Source of the DNA: Aspidapion aeneum
Lineage: Eukaryota > Arthropoda > Insecta > Coleoptera > Brentidae
Assembly: GCA_963576565.1 (NCBI GenBank)
Contig: OY755038.1
Coordinates: forward strand, 142,018,558-142,082,557
DNA length: 64,000 bases
Direction: 5' to 3'
This document shows, in pieces, positions 31,626 to 43,424 of this stretch. The notes under the pieces were generated by a model. That model was not told where the DNA came from. It made no database searches and saw only the letters and a list, made by a program, of their open reading frames with translations. Position 1 is the first letter of the stretch. Every line of letters begins with the position of its first letter. The translations under genes and the position numbers were made by a program.

Positions 31626-32835
31626 CGCGTGTGGGCGAGTTCGTAAAGGCATCGATGAGCTCATCGATGACAACAATCAAGTTTTTAAATTAATCAGTGC
31701 AATTCGTTGAAATCCATCGGGTTCGTAAATTATCTGATGAATTTCACCAATTGATGGCATCAATGCTCACCGACCCTGAGAGTCGGTGAGCAATCTTCGA
31801 TAAATGTCAATTACGTCAAAAATTGTGTGTTTTTTTTCGGCTGTGTAATTTTATATCTTTTTTGTTGTTTTTTTGTTAAATGCTCCACGGTGTGGTAAAC
31901 AAAGTTTCGATGGTCATCTTAAAAGATATAAATAGTGACTCAAAACTCGGATGATGAAGATCTGGCGTTAATTTCAATTTCAATTTATATATACCAGATA
32001 AAATTTTTATAAAATCATTTACATTTTACAAACTTATTATTAATTTATTCTAGAGAGCAGAAGAAGTTAATCTCGAGAGCCCTTTACCATTATTATTTTA
32101 TGCTAAGTTTATATGCTAATATGAATTTTTAAATTAAATGAGTTTTAGTTGTTTTAAATTAGAGTAAATTTTTCAAGTAAAATTCCTCATCCTAATCCTA
32201 ACCTAATCTATACAAAGGCACAAAGGTCTACCTTAACAAAAGCCTAAAAAAAAACTTTAGAAAACATTAAAATACTTATAAAATATGAAAAAACAAATCC
32301 TGTTTTTTATTTTGTTTTTAAAATTTGGATATCATCAGACCGCGGCATTGCAGGATTGAGGGTTACGTTGAAAATTTTGTTTCCATGTATTAATCTATTA
32401 GAAAATAAATCAAAATCGAAAAAAGCGAGATTTAGATATCTGATTCATCGCGTTCTTTTTTATTATCTGGTGTTCATCGGACTCACCGAATGAAAATGTC
32501 AAATGAACGTCAAACGGCATATGTCAAAAAACCGATGTAATCGGTGAGCAAAATTATATTACTTTACAAACTCCACTTTGTGCCCCTCAATTTTTCTTGA
32601 TTTAAAAAAAAAAACATATTTAAAACTAAAATCAAACCATTGTGTACTATGTAAGCATATTTTGTGAGTCCAGAAAGCAGCAGCAGAGTCAAAACAAGCA
32701 GCAGCGTTTGGTGTTCTGTGAGCAGCGTTTCCAAGCAGTCAAGGTCGGCGACCCCATCCCACAAAGTAATACTTTGTGTCCATACCACTGATTTTAAGGT
32801 AAAGGCCGCCTTGTTTGTGGTAACAACAAATAGGT
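31626..32835. other. Spacer with a 10-bp hairpin
   Basis: Mostly AT-rich with no gene. GCTCACCGAC (31765) and GTCGGTGAGC (31782) form a perfect hairpin with a 7-base loop, and ATCGGTGAGC recurs near 32540, so this may be a degraded inverted-repeat element. A 74-codon minus-strand frame at 32564-32788 has no recognisable motif. Confidence 0.45.
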
Positions 32836-33285
32836 ACTAACTTATAAGCCTAAGCTGTTGAACAGCTACTATCTATCACTCAGCTACGACTCAGTTTTAT
32901 GCCAAAAACCACCTTCGCTTAGCTTCTACGACCAAAAAACCAACTACTACCACCTTTACTTAGCTTCTGCCACTAAAAAACCAACTACCACCACCTTCTC
33001 CTAGTTTCTACCACTGAAAAACCAACTTCTACTACCTGCGCGTAGCTTCTACCGTTAAAAAACCAACTACTACCTTGGTACTACCTGTAGTACTTGGTTT
33101 TTTGCTGGTAGAAGCTAGGGGAAGGTGGTAGCAGTTGGTTTTTTGGTGATAGAAGGCAGGTGATTATGGTAGTAGTTGCTAATCTAAGGTGATAGTAGTT
33201 GGTTTTTTAGTGAAAAACTGATCTGTACCTAAGTTACAGATAGGTAACTCTTTGGGAGAGGTAGCAGCTGTGATTTATTAGTTAG
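32836..33285. mobile_element. Compact foldback element with 41-bp minisatellite arms
   Basis: The left terminus (ACTAACTTATAAGCCTAAGC) leads into four or five minisatellite units in minus orientation. The units flip to plus orientation near 33080, and the element ends in a sequence related to the inverted left terminus (GATAGGTAACTC…GAGGTAGCAGCTG…TTATTAGTTAG). The same terminus ends the large array at 18174. This is the most complete copy in the window and defines the element. Confidence 0.7.
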
Positions 33286-33752
33286 GTTTTGTTCTGACCT
33301 CAAGCAGTTCGATCCAATATTGAGACAATTTTGGGGCTCGGGACCCCATGAGGTCATATTTTATCTTTGTATTCATGAAATATGTGAAAAATATAACAAA
33401 AATCTTAGTTTCGGAGGTGAGGGGCTCCCCTTATATATGCCACTGGGTAGACCCATAAACAATAGCCTGTTTGTAGGATAATTCATTATTTCTTGCATCT
33501 TACTGCTTACTTTATGGAACTATGGATCCAGCTTCGAGATTGGTTTTTTGGTTCAAGTTATTGCTATATAGTTTTAAAATTTCCCCCTCCATGCTCCCTG
33601 TGACTTAAGATGATGGCACTTGAAATGAGAGGGTTGCAATGCCTTTTTACAGAAAATTTCATAGTGACAAATCAGCTTTACAGCCCCAAGTATAAACTCA
33701 ACTTTACTAAAAGACATGTGTCAATATGGAACACTATCCTTGAGTTTTATAA
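33286..33752. repeat. Left flank of Gypsy-A copy 2 with P-family subterminal remnant
   Basis: The stretch at 33325-33460 resembles the GC-rich P-family subterminal block (GGGACCCC…TATTCATGAAATATGTG). The rest shows no gene. Confidence 0.45.
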
Positions 33753-33756
33753 ATAG

Positions 33757-34144
33757 TGTTACGGGTTCACAACGACAAATTAAAACTCGCAATTGTTGAA
33801 AACGATACGTCAATTTATTTCGACAAATTATGTACAAAAACACGTACTTAAACTATAATCGGTCTATTAACTTCGTGTTAATATGTCACGACCACTACGG
33901 TACGTTATCTGTGACTGACTGACTGGTGCGCGACCCCGGCCCTATATATAGGATCGTCCATCTCTCTCGAACTTTCCGGCAGCCTTCGACGTCCGGAAAA
34001 TTCTCGTATTATTACGACCGCAAGTCACAGATAACGCAACTAAAACCTAGACTAAGAATACAACCTTAAGATAAATCAACCTAATACTACACTAAACCTA
34101 AATAAATTCCAATTATAAAATTTAAATAACTTAAATTTGTAACA
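33757..34144 (-). repeat. Gypsy-A copy 2, 3' LTR (29-bp deletion)
   Basis: 388 bp, against 417 for its partner. It lacks a 29-bp piece present at about 39961-39990, between ACT direct repeats, a slippage-type loss. It is otherwise close to the 5' LTR. Confidence 0.9.
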
Positions 34145-34156
34145 CTATCCTCCTCT

Positions 34157-34414
34157 TCAAGTTTGATCGTCTCGATCAATATTTCCCAGGTAAGGTTTTA
34201 GTCTGTCTACATGAACAACTTTCATCTTGGACTTCGGGCTTCTCTGGATTCGGTAGACTACATCATTAATTCTCTTAACAACTTTATAAGGCCCTTCCCA
34301 TGGTGGTGTCAACTTAGGTGATCTTCCTTTCTTGCGTTGAGGATTGTATAGCCAGACTTGATCATTCTCTTTGAACCCTGAAGAGTTTGCTTTCAGGTCA
34401 TATCTCGCTTTCAT
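34157..34414 (-). pseudogene. pol: Gypsy-A copy 2 integrase C-terminal GPY/F module
   Basis: Encodes MKARYDLKANSSGFKEND and WEGPYKVVKRI, the C-terminal integrase tail, ending in a stop just before the purine tract and 3' LTR. It is in frame with the piece upstream (34439-35728) but separated by a nonsense codon (TAG where copy 1 has GAG) near 34439. Product: DNA-contacting tail of integrase. Confidence 0.85.
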
Positions 34415-34438
34415 GCGGTCACTGGCTATTTCTATTCG

Positions 34439-35728
34439 CTATCTAACCACTTCATGGATATCGTGCAGCTTTTGCCTTAAACGTTCGACATAGTCATTAA
34501 CCTCTAAGTGTGCTTCTTCAGGTGAACCAAACATGATATCACATGGTAAACGCAGTTCTCTACCAAACAGGATACTAGATGGAGTAGCTCCTGTCGTATT
34601 GTGAATGGCGGTTCTATAGGCCATCAAAAACAATGGAATATATTGGTCCCAATCTATTTGGTGCTCATCAACAACTTTGCAAAGATGTTCTTCTATTGTT
34701 TTATTAAATCTTTCAACCATGCCATCTGACTGCGGATGTAAAGCAGTAGTCCGTGTTTTATGTATTCCTAAAAGGTCACAGAGATTCTGGAAGAGCTTTG
34801 ATTCAAAGTTTCTTCCTTGATCTGAATGTAGTTCCAAAGGAATGCCAAATCGGCTGGAAACGTCATTTACCAGAACTTCTGCAACTGTAGCGGCCTCTTG
34901 GTTAGGCAAAGCAAAAGCTTCTAGCCATTTGCTAAAGTAATCCATGACAACAAGGATGTATTTGTTGCCCTTTTTAGTTTCTGGAAATGGTCCGGCCACA
35001 TCAATAGCAATGCGTTCGAATGGCAGACCTACGTTATATTGTTTCATTTGACCTCTGGACCTTGTTTTGGGACCTTGGCTGGCTGCACAAGTCGAACATC
35101 GGCGGCACCAGTTTTTCACATCTTGAAAGTAATTGACCCAATAAAATCGGTTTCGAATTTTGTCCATGGTTTTATTTATGCCTAGGTGCGCGCCTGATTT
35201 TCCACCATGGCATTCGGCCATTATATTGTCTACCATGCTCCTAGGAACCACTACTTGATTAATCACAGTAAGGCCATCGGCACTTTCCCAGGCACGTTTA
35301 AGGATGTTTTCTTCTACTATCAGTGAATCCCATTGTGCCCACAGTGATTTGAATATCACCCCTTGGTTTGCGATATCTTGCCATGATGGTCGTGGCTTGT
35401 TCTCTTCTTTCAATCGCAAGATAGGTCCTACATCTTTGTCGTTAAGTTGTGTGATTCTAATCGAAGCCGACATCCATTCTTCATCTGGTTCTAACTTTAT
35501 CTGGCGCACGTAGGTAATTCCTTCTTTCTGGTCAATTTTCCTGCAATGTTTACAATCCTCAGGGCAAGGTCTTCTGGACAATGCATCTGCATTATTATGC
35601 TCCCTTCCCGCTCGGTGCTTAATTTGATAATGGTATTGTTGTAGCTTTTCTATCCATCTCGCGACTTGCCCCTCAGGTTGTTTCATTTTCATGAGCCACT
35701 GTAACGCAGCAAGATCCGTTCTAATCAA
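34439..35728 (-). pseudogene. pol: Gypsy-A copy 2 RNase H end and integrase core
   Basis: Encodes the end of RNase H (RTDLAALQWLMKMKQPEGQ) and integrase: the HHCC head (HLGINKTMDKI, CRRCSTC), then the core with aspartates in IDVAGPF and HSDQGRNF and the glutamate in GMVERFN, all retained. It is bounded by stop codons on both sides: upstream, TAA replaces the CAA of copy 1 at about 35731; downstream is the TAG above. All catalytic residues are present, so the loss is recent. Confidence 0.9.
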
Positions 35729-35734
35729 AAACTC

Positions 35735-37264
35735 TTATCCATAGAGATATTTGTGAAAGTGATCTACGGATTTAATGATGGCTATGAGCTCCTTTCTGGT
35801 AACACAATAATTTCTCTCTAGTTTGGATAGCTTTTTGCTGAAAAATTCGATGACCCGTTCTTCTCCATCGTGTACTTGGGAGAGTACTGCTCCTATGCCA
35901 TCATTGCTCGCATCAGTATCTAATATGAATTTTCCTTTTGGAATGGGATATGCAAGAATCGGACTAGAACATAATGCTGCTTTTAGTCTTCTAAATGCTT
36001 GGTCACATTCGATATTCCATTTGTAAGAAGCTTTATCTTCTGTAAGTCTATGTAATGGAGACGCTATTTTGGCGAATCCTTCTACAAATCGTCTGTAGTA
36101 TGTACACAGACCCAAAAAGCTTCTCAATTCATGTTTGTCACGAGGTTGAGGCCATTCTTTTATTGCTTGTAACTTCTTTTCGTCGGTATGGATGCCTTCT
36201 CGGGAAACGACGTGACCCAGGAACTCAACTTTTTCTTGGAACAGAAAACATTTCTTTGAATTCAATATAAGATTTGCGTTCCTGATTCTTGAGAATACTT
36301 CTCGTAAATTATCTAGATGATCTTGAAATGATTTCCCCATTACTATGACATCATCCAAATAGACTAGGCAGGTTTTCCAAGTAAGGCCTCGTAGAACGAC
36401 TTCCATTAGTCTTTCAAATGTAGCTGGGGCATTGCACAGGCCAAATGGCATCACATTAAACTGATAAAGTCCACTTCCAGCAGAGAATGCAGTCTTCTCT
36501 TTATCTCTTTCAAAGATTCCTACTTGCCAATACCCACTTTTCAGGTCAAGAGTAGAAAACCAATATGATCCTGCCAAGGTTGTTAATGTGTCGTCTATTC
36601 TTGGCAGTGGGTAACTATATTTCTTGGTCACATCGTTAAGTTTCCTGTAGTCGACACAAAATCTAGTACTTCCATCCTTTTTAGTGACCAACACCACAGG
36701 AGATGACCAAGGACTTGATGACTCTTCAATAACACCGTCGCTGAGCATTTTATTAATGAGATTGTGAACTTCTTCTTGCTTGGCCATTGGTAGTCTTCTT
36801 GGGGGTTGTCTTATCGGTTGGGCATCGCCAGTGTTGATAGCATGTTGAATAAGGTTTGTGCGTCCCGAACTACTCCTAGTTTCGAAGATATTACTTTGTT
36901 CTTCTATAAACTCTCTGGCTTTACTAAATTCTTCTGGAGTGAGATGTTGCCAAGTTGACTCAAATTGCTGAAGTACCTCCATTGGTAACTTGCTTGTATC
37001 CTCGGAAGTTGGCTCTTCACATCTTGTTACTTTCTGTACTGGTTCAAATAATGCTACCACCTCCCCCTTATTAATTTTGACACTATTTGGGAAAATATTG
37101 GCGACTCTAATCGGGATGTCTTTATCGGTTTTAACTAGTGATTTTGCAACGAGGTAGGTGTTGGGTGTATTTTGTTGGCTTATGAGTCCGACGCAGCTTG
37201 ATGTTTTACTTTCCAGCCTTCCAAAAATTATGGTCTCACTGTTACCGACTAGTCTGTTGTGCAT
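35735..37264 (-). pseudogene. pol: Gypsy-A copy 2 reverse transcriptase and RNase H start
   Basis: An open segment of about 500 codons covering the RT fingers (PPRRLPMAKQEEVHNLINKM, SSPVVLVTKKDGSTRFCVDY), palm (YLDDVIVMGKS), connection, and RNase H (DTDASNDGIGAVLSQ). Upstream it is cut by a 1-nt deletion (AACAGACT here, AACAAGACT in copy 1); downstream it runs into a nonsense codon. It shows what the broken part of copy 1 (6156-6212) looked like before its hairpin formed. Confidence 0.9.
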
Positions 37265-38011
37265 ACTGCCACCACCTTAATTGGTTCTTTATTGATGTGA
37301 CTATTTGACAATATAAACTCTTCGTTCCCAAATCTTAGAGTATTAAGTTTATTATCAAACGCAAATCCATGTTTACTTATCAGGTCCATTCCCAAAATAA
37401 ATTCGTCTTCTATGTCTGCAACTAATACCGAGTGGCGAATCTTCAACCTCCCCAGCTGTAGGTCTATGTCTGTCTGCCCCAACACGTCGGCGGATTCTCC
37501 AGTCACAGTCACAGTCTTAAGTGTTATTTTCTTTTCTGTTGGTTGAATTTTATATCTCGTTGCAATTTTGAACTTAAGCAATGATATGGCAGCACCAGTG
37601 TCTACTGTTATATTAACTTTTCTTCCATTAATAAGTCCGTCGATGTTAAGACTGTCAGCAGTATGTTTTAAGCTCTGGATAGAGTAAATTTTGGGGGCTA
37701 AATTCCCATTAGCCAACACCCGCCCCTCTGCGTTGACTAGTTTTAGTTTTCCTGATCTCTTCTTCGGTACTCTGTCCCACTAGATGGTGAGCGAGACCTC
37801 ATTTGGACACGACAATCGCGTTGAATATGCCCTGTACACAGCATCTGAAACACTTTACATTTAGAGGGGATCGTCTACTTTCTTTCAAAGAATCAATCTT
37901 CTCTATCAGTGATTGAAACAGTTGGTTTAGCGTTTTTAAGTTGACCTCATCTCCAGGGCTCATTTTTTCTCCCTCCTGAATTGAAACAGCTCTTACTTTT
38001 GGCCTGGACAT
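37249..38011 (-). pseudogene. gag-pol: Gypsy-A copy 2 zinc knuckle and protease, frameshifted
   Basis: Two out-of-phase pieces. The zinc knuckle region (37799-38011) reads CFRCC and then loses frame because of a small change in the middle of the knuckle. The protease region (37249-37719) has VDTGAAISLL and continues to the 1-nt deletion near 37250. Between them this copy has about 37 nt absent from copy 1 (around 37720-37757), so either copy 1 carries a deletion or this copy an insertion. Confidence 0.8.
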
Positions 38012-38043
38012 ATTATTTGATCATTCAATTTCAAGGGCTCGAA

Positions 38044-38964
38044 TCAACACTTCACTGCTGTTATGGAAGCGTTCTCGTAAGTAAGTAATTTTGCTAAGTC
38101 CGTGTCTCGCAAGCCGTTAATAAAGCGATCTACCGTGAAAGGATCTCTGTAATTTTCTGGCATTTCTGAGTAAGCCAAGTACATCAGCCTCCTGATATCC
38201 GCTTCATACTCTTGTAATGACTCCCCTGCTCTTTGTTGACGAACATTTAATTCTGACCAATGTAAATTTCGCAAGTGTTCGTCTCCATACCTTCTTTCTA
38301 GCGCTGCCACTAAGGCGTTATAATTCTGTTTTTGTTCGACTGGAATGGACCGTAAAAGTCCGAGTGCAGGTTCCCGTAGAGCTACTAACAACGCTCTAGC
38401 TTTTTCGTCCTCGTCCCAACCATTTGCAGCGGCGGCAGCTTCAAATTGTTGTTTGTAGGTGCACCAGGAGGACGTACCATCAAAATTTGGAGGCTTAATG
38501 TTCTGGTTGGAATTCACGACACATCCCTGAGCTTTTATTTTGTTGTGTTCTTTCTGAAGCTGTATAAGCTGTTTCGACACGTCCTGGAATTTTTCTTCCA
38601 TGGTTTGAAAAACTTCTTCCCTTACATTCTGTAGTTCGTTCTCCACTTTTTCTTCAACATGTTGTACCTTTTCTTCAACATTTTGTACCTTCTCTTTAAC
38701 ATTTTGTACCGTTTCTTCTACATTCTGCAAATTATTTTGTACATTTTGTTCTACACTATGCATTCTTTGGGTTATTTCTTCCTTAAGATCTTCGGTTGCA
38801 GTCTTGAACTCTTCTCTCAGCTGTTCGGAGTTACTCTTTATCTGATCGTAGTTTTCTTCCATGGTCTGTTTCATATCGTTCTGATTTTGAGCCATTTGAG
38901 CTGCTAGAGCCTGTATCATTTTAGTTAGATCTTCCATCTTTGCCGATCCTTGTCTAGTAAGCAT
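38044..38964 (-). pseudogene. gag: Gypsy-A copy 2 Gag N-terminal part
   Basis: Starts at the ATG corresponding to 3236 in copy 1 (38964 on this strand). Encodes a long coiled coil with repeated VQNVEEK-type units, then the capsid-like region (SWCTYKQQFEAAAAANGWDE … DPFTVDRFINGLRDTDLAKL), and loses frame at a small insertion (TTACTTAC) near 38085. The number of coiled-coil repeat units differs from copy 1: fewer QNQNDM units, more VQNVEEK units. Product: virus-like-particle structural protein. Confidence 0.85.
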
Positions 38965-38967
38965 CAA

Positions 38968-39790
38968 CTTCCTGATAAATCACTTAAAACGTCTATTTTA
39001 GGGCTATAAAGCGAATGTCGAAGTCGGTTTTTCAATATCTCTTCCAATTCTTAAATAGAACCTAATGGAATGTTCTGGAATATACTGGTAAATGCTACTC
39101 TTTCTGCTACTAGGCAAATGTAGAAGTCACTTTTTGATTATCTCTTTTGGTTCTCGAATAGACCGTCGTAGAATGTTATGGAATATTCTAGAAATAATTT
39201 CTAATTCTTACTTTTAAAATAACTAAGCTACTGTCAAAGTCGGTATTTGTATATCTCTTCTAGTTTTTGAATAGAACGTCGTAGAATGTTATGGAATCTT
39301 CTAGAAATTCTTTCTAATTCTTACTTTTAAAATAACTAAACTAATGTCGAAATCGGTATTTGTATATCTCTTCTAGTTTTTGAATAGAACGTCGTAGAAT
39401 GTTATGGAATCTTCTAGAAATTCTTTTTTAGTTCTTACTTTTGAAATTACTAAGCTAATGTCGAAGTCTCTTTTTGGATATTTCTTCTGGTTTTCGAATA
39501 GAGCGTCGTAGAAAGTGATGGAATGTTCTAGAAATTCTTTCTGATTCTTACTTTTAAAATTACTAATCTAATGTCGAAGTCGGTATTTGTATATCTCTTC
39601 TAGTTTTTGAATAGAACGTCGTAGAATGTTATAGAATATTCTAGAAAATCTCTCTAATTATCAATTTTTTTGGACTGTAAAGTTAATGTCGAAGTCGGTT
39701 CTTAAATATCTCTTTTAGTTTTTTAATAAAACAATATCGAACTTCTTCGAATATTCTGGAAAAATCACTTACTGTTCTTCTTTTTAATTG
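38968..39790 (-). repeat. Seven leader monomers of Gypsy-A copy 2
   Basis: On this strand the GAAnnTTCnnGAA cores (the complement of the copy 1 pattern) begin at 39068, 39181, 39294, 39407, 39521, 39634 and 39749, i.e. 113-115 bp apart. Monomer number is the same as in copy 1. In the fifth core from the left, 39521, the triplets are GAAtgTTCtaGAA. Confidence 0.85.
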
Positions 39791-39844
39791 TCCTAGCCGG
39801 TGGTACTGTGTAAGGATAGTCTTTGCACTATTTATTTCTTTTAA

Positions 39845-39862
39845 TCCCACTTCTGACACCAA
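39845..39862 (-). other. Primer binding site, tRNA-Leu type, of copy 2
   Basis: Read on the minus strand, TGGTGTCAGAAGTGGGAT follows the 5' LTR by two bases and is a perfect complement to the insect tRNA-Leu 3' end as I remember it. Confidence 0.75.
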
Positions 39863-39863
39863 T

Positions 39864-40280
39864 TGTTACGGGTTCACAACGACAAATTAAAACTCGCAAT
39901 TGTTGAAAACGATACGTCAATTTATTTCGACAAATTATGTACAAAAACACGCACTTAAACTGACTAATAACTCGCTGATAATTCACTACTATAATCGGTC
40001 TATTAACTTCGTGTTAATATGTCACAACCACTACGGTACGTTATCTGTGACTGACTGACTGGTGCGCGACCCCGGCCCTATATATAGGATCGTCCATCTC
40101 TCTCGAACTTTCCGGCAGCCTTCGACGTACGGAAAGTTCTCGTATTATTACGACCGCAAGTCACAGATAACGCAACTAAAACCTAGACTAAGAATACAAC
40201 CTTAAGATAAATCAACCTAATACTACACTAAACCTAAATAAATTCCAATTATAAAATTTAAATAACTTAAATTTGTAACA
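39864..40280 (-). repeat. Gypsy-A copy 2, 5' LTR
   Basis: 417 bp. It carries TATATATAGG, the GGAAAGTTC-type inverted repeat and HSE-like sites, and AATAAA read on the minus strand. Followed on the + strand by target copy ATAG. Confidence 0.95.
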
Positions 40281-40284
40281 ATAG

Positions 40285-40860
40285 CATGTTTTGTTGCTTA
40301 AAACTGTTCGGACTATGCAACTTTTGTGTCCTCTCTCTCGCTCAGATGATGGTACTTAAAGAGAGTAGTAGTAGTAAATATGCTTTATTGTCCAAAGATG
40401 TACATTTCCTTATCGACAAAGCTTTCAACTCTTAATACTACTTAGAGACAGAACAAACATGTTGAATGCTTTCTTTGGATATGAATGGAAATTTGTTTGT
40501 TTTTAAGTGAAACAAACACTGTTTTTTAATTTTGTAAAGGCAGTTTGTGTTCCTCTCAGATAGTACTAACCAAGGGGTAACAGCTGACCCAAAATTTGTA
40601 CTTTATTGCCAATAATGCCATGTAAATCTTGGGCTAATGTCAAGAAATCTGTAATGCCATAAGCTGTAAAAGAAAATTTTATTCAGGGTAGTAATGCCAT
40701 GTTTTTTGAACAGGTGTCAATTGGATCTTCAGCAGTCATATTTTTTAAGGTGGTTTATAAAGTTTAATTTAGTTTTATTTTAATAAATCTAAATTTTTTA
40801 ACAATCTCAGTTAAAAGATTGGTTATGTGAGCTCAAAATATGATAGTAGCTTAGAGTAAG
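40285..40860 (+). repeat. P-family fragment related to the transposase 5' region
   Basis: GCAACTTTTGTGTCCTCTCT…CAGATGATGG and GGGTAGTAATGCCATGTTTT…TTTTTAAGGTGGTTTATAAA match 55650-55710 and 56055-56185, the DNA just upstream of the THAP/P transposase remnant. The coding part that should follow (a THAP start) is not recognisable here. A 5' remnant. Confidence 0.55.
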
Positions 40861-42851
40861 GTAATTTCTTATGGTATTGATCGTAGTAATTTTTTATTTT
40901 TCACAATTTTTACTATGAAATCTTTAAAAATAAAAATCTTACAAAGTTTTTGTTTTGTTTTATTTATTTTTATTTAATTAATTATTTTAAATAGGCTCTC
41001 ACCTAACAATTTTTTTTTCAGATTGTATTACCACAGTCGAAAGCATGTGAAAAACGGAAAACCACTAATACTATACATATATACAGATATAAAGTATTGA
41101 CCAATATACTGTTATACTTGAAAACTAATTCCTAACAGTCGTTATTCACAGAACTTATATTATTCTGGCATTTTTCCAACTAAGGGCTGCTTTACCCAAA
41201 AACTTAATGCTCAATGGAAAAACTCATTGCTTAATTTTAATATCTCTGTTTCCATCTCTTTATTATACTATTTTAGATGTAGGCATAAAGTAAAACACAA
41301 AATTTTTTCATTGTGCATTATGTTATGGGTAAGTTAGGCATAAATTAGAAAGTTCACATTACTTTTTTATGTAATCTTATCTACAGTTTGACTAATGGTA
41401 TCCGACCCTTGGAACCAAAATCAAAAAATTTATTTTTACACAATACAAAGCCCAATTGTATAAAATGCAATAAAACCATAGAAACTATATTATACAATAT
41501 CAGGGCAGCCACCGGTTACAAAATCATGAAAATTCATAAAATTTGGCTTTGTGTAAAAATATATTGTCTGATTTCCGTACTGAGGATCAGATACCATCAA
41601 CTCCACCAGTCAGACTGTACATACAAGTGGCCCATTTTGCCTTATCTTATTTTTATTACATATAATAGTAAGTTTTATTTTATTCAAAAGATGGTAGGTC
41701 CTACTGGACATCCATGCATCATGATAACACATTGGAATTATGTTAGGCTTATGTTACCTACTGCGTTTGACTACATTCTTAAATTATGTTATGCTCAAGG
41801 GGAGAGGGTTTAGTTTTGTATTATAATCAATATGCTTTTTTTTAATGGGTTACAAAGGGGGAAGGAGGCATATTTTTTGTCATCTGTTACAAAAAACTGC
41901 AGACTACAACAAAAAATAAATAGGATTTAGATTATAGCACTACTGCAATATTAAAAATTGGTTATATAATATATATTGTATAAAAATTATTTGAATTATA
42001 TAAATTAGACAGTGGCAGAACTACCACATAGCAGGGTTGCAGACTTTCAAGCTCCATGGGGGCCAATACGGCCAGAGTACTCCATTGCAGTAAACTTTAA
42101 TTTATTTCCAGGATTTTTTTACTTTGGCTTATTATAAATGACACTTAAGACAGTTATTTTAATATAACTTACTGTATAGACAATCTTCAATATCGAAACC
42201 ATACCCTTAACACTTTAGACCCTCAGTAAAAGTCCAAAAATTCTGGTAGTAAAATTAAAAAAGTTTAGTGTAGCGGGGGACACCACTGTCCCATTGACCC
42301 ATCAAAGTGGCCAGAGAGTGGAAGGTCTTGCTATATGCTGGTTCCACTATTGCTCGAGTGCAGGTCATGGATGAAATATTTTTATTAAACTTGCAATTTG
42401 ATGCAGTTTCTGTCCTGGGAAGTGTTTTACTGTAGGGAACTTTCTGTCCTGAAAACTGCTTTAGGTTAGAAAAGTGTTTATTCTGTAAAGTGTATTTATT
42501 TATCCTGGTGAAGTGTTTTAGTTTAATTGACAGCAGCACGTTCTATGAAAATGTATTTTTATTAGTAAAAAACTTGGTAAGTATTATAATTTGTTTATTA
42601 ATTAATTTTCAAATATTTGTACTTGTTCTGTGAAAATTAGCTGTTGATGGTAAAAAATTGTGCTTTTGTTTAAAATGTTATTTGTTTAGAACCTTTCCAT
42701 ATAAAATATTGGTATTTTTTATCAATCTTGTAAAAAAATATTGTCAATAAAGATTTACTATTTGACGATATTTTTATGCAAATTTGAGGAGAAATTATAC
42801 TATGATTTAGATGGAAAGGTCCTGAAAAAATTACAAGCTTTTTACCTTCAA
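40861..42851. other. AT-rich stretch without recognisable gene
   Basis: No homology recognised. A 141-codon plus-strand frame (41388-41813) has no motif, low-complexity composition and no supporting context, so I do not call it a gene. Confidence 0.45.
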
Positions 42852-43097
42852 CAGCTGATTTTCACTGAACAGCTGATTTTCATCGAACAGCTGATTTTGA
42901 TTAAACAGCTGATTCATTTTGACAGGGACAGCTGATTCATTTTGACAGAAACAGCTGATTCATTTTGACAGAAACAGCTGATTCATTTTGACAGAAACAG
43001 CTGATTCATTTAGAGAGGGATCAGCTGTTTCATTTTGACAGAAACAGCTGATTTTTTTAGAGTAATATCATCTGATGTATTTTGATAGATATCAGCT
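42852..43097 (+). repeat. CAGCTG-containing minisatellite with a period switch
   Basis: CAGCTG starts at 42852, 42870, 42888, 42906, 42929, 42952, 42975, 42998, 43022 and 43045, plus a degenerate copy and one near 43092. The step is 18 bp for the first three intervals and 23-24 bp after that, the longer unit being CAGCTGATTCATTTTGACAG plus AAA. CAGCTG is an E-box core; regulatory use is speculative. Confidence 0.85.
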
Positions 43098-43424
43098 GAG
43101 TTCAAGTGAGATTGATCTAGACAGAGCTATAGCCTTGTCTCTTTCTGAAGCGTATCAAGGTCATTCTAGTGTTGCTATTGGTTTAACACTTATGCCGTAT
43201 TCCATTGGGGAAATGAGTGCAGCACTAGTGCACAACTGGCTCGGTGTTTGCATTCCATTGACATGCACTTTTTCAGTTTTCGTATTCCATTGAGGAACTT
43301 ATGAATTCAGTTTTGCACTGAGTGCGGCTTTTTTGACACCGGCTCTGGGGGCTCGTGCCGCACCGAAAACTTTTGCCCGCCATTAATTTTAAACGCTTAT
43401 TATTGTCGTGGGACGTAAAAATGA

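Larger units (their letters stand above)
33757..40280 (-). mobile_element. Gypsy-A copy 2: Ty3/Gypsy LTR retrotransposon, defective
   Basis: Same family as 1925-8496, in opposite orientation, with target duplication ATAG (33753-33756 and 40281-40284). The 5' LTR is at 39864-40280 and the 3' LTR at 33757-34144. Seven 113-bp leader monomers are retained. The polyprotein is broken by two nonsense codons and at least three frameshifts, so this copy is older or less constrained than copy 1, but it lacks copy 1's hairpin. Confidence 0.95.

Noticed and set aside
32564..32788. 74-codon minus-strand leucine-rich frame
   Set aside because: The leucine run comes from a CAG/GCT-rich stretch (32670-32720); no signal of selection or homology.
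41388..41813. 141-codon plus-strand open frame
   Set aside because: No recognisable motif, AT-driven composition, no neighbours or splice context; expected by chance in a window this size.
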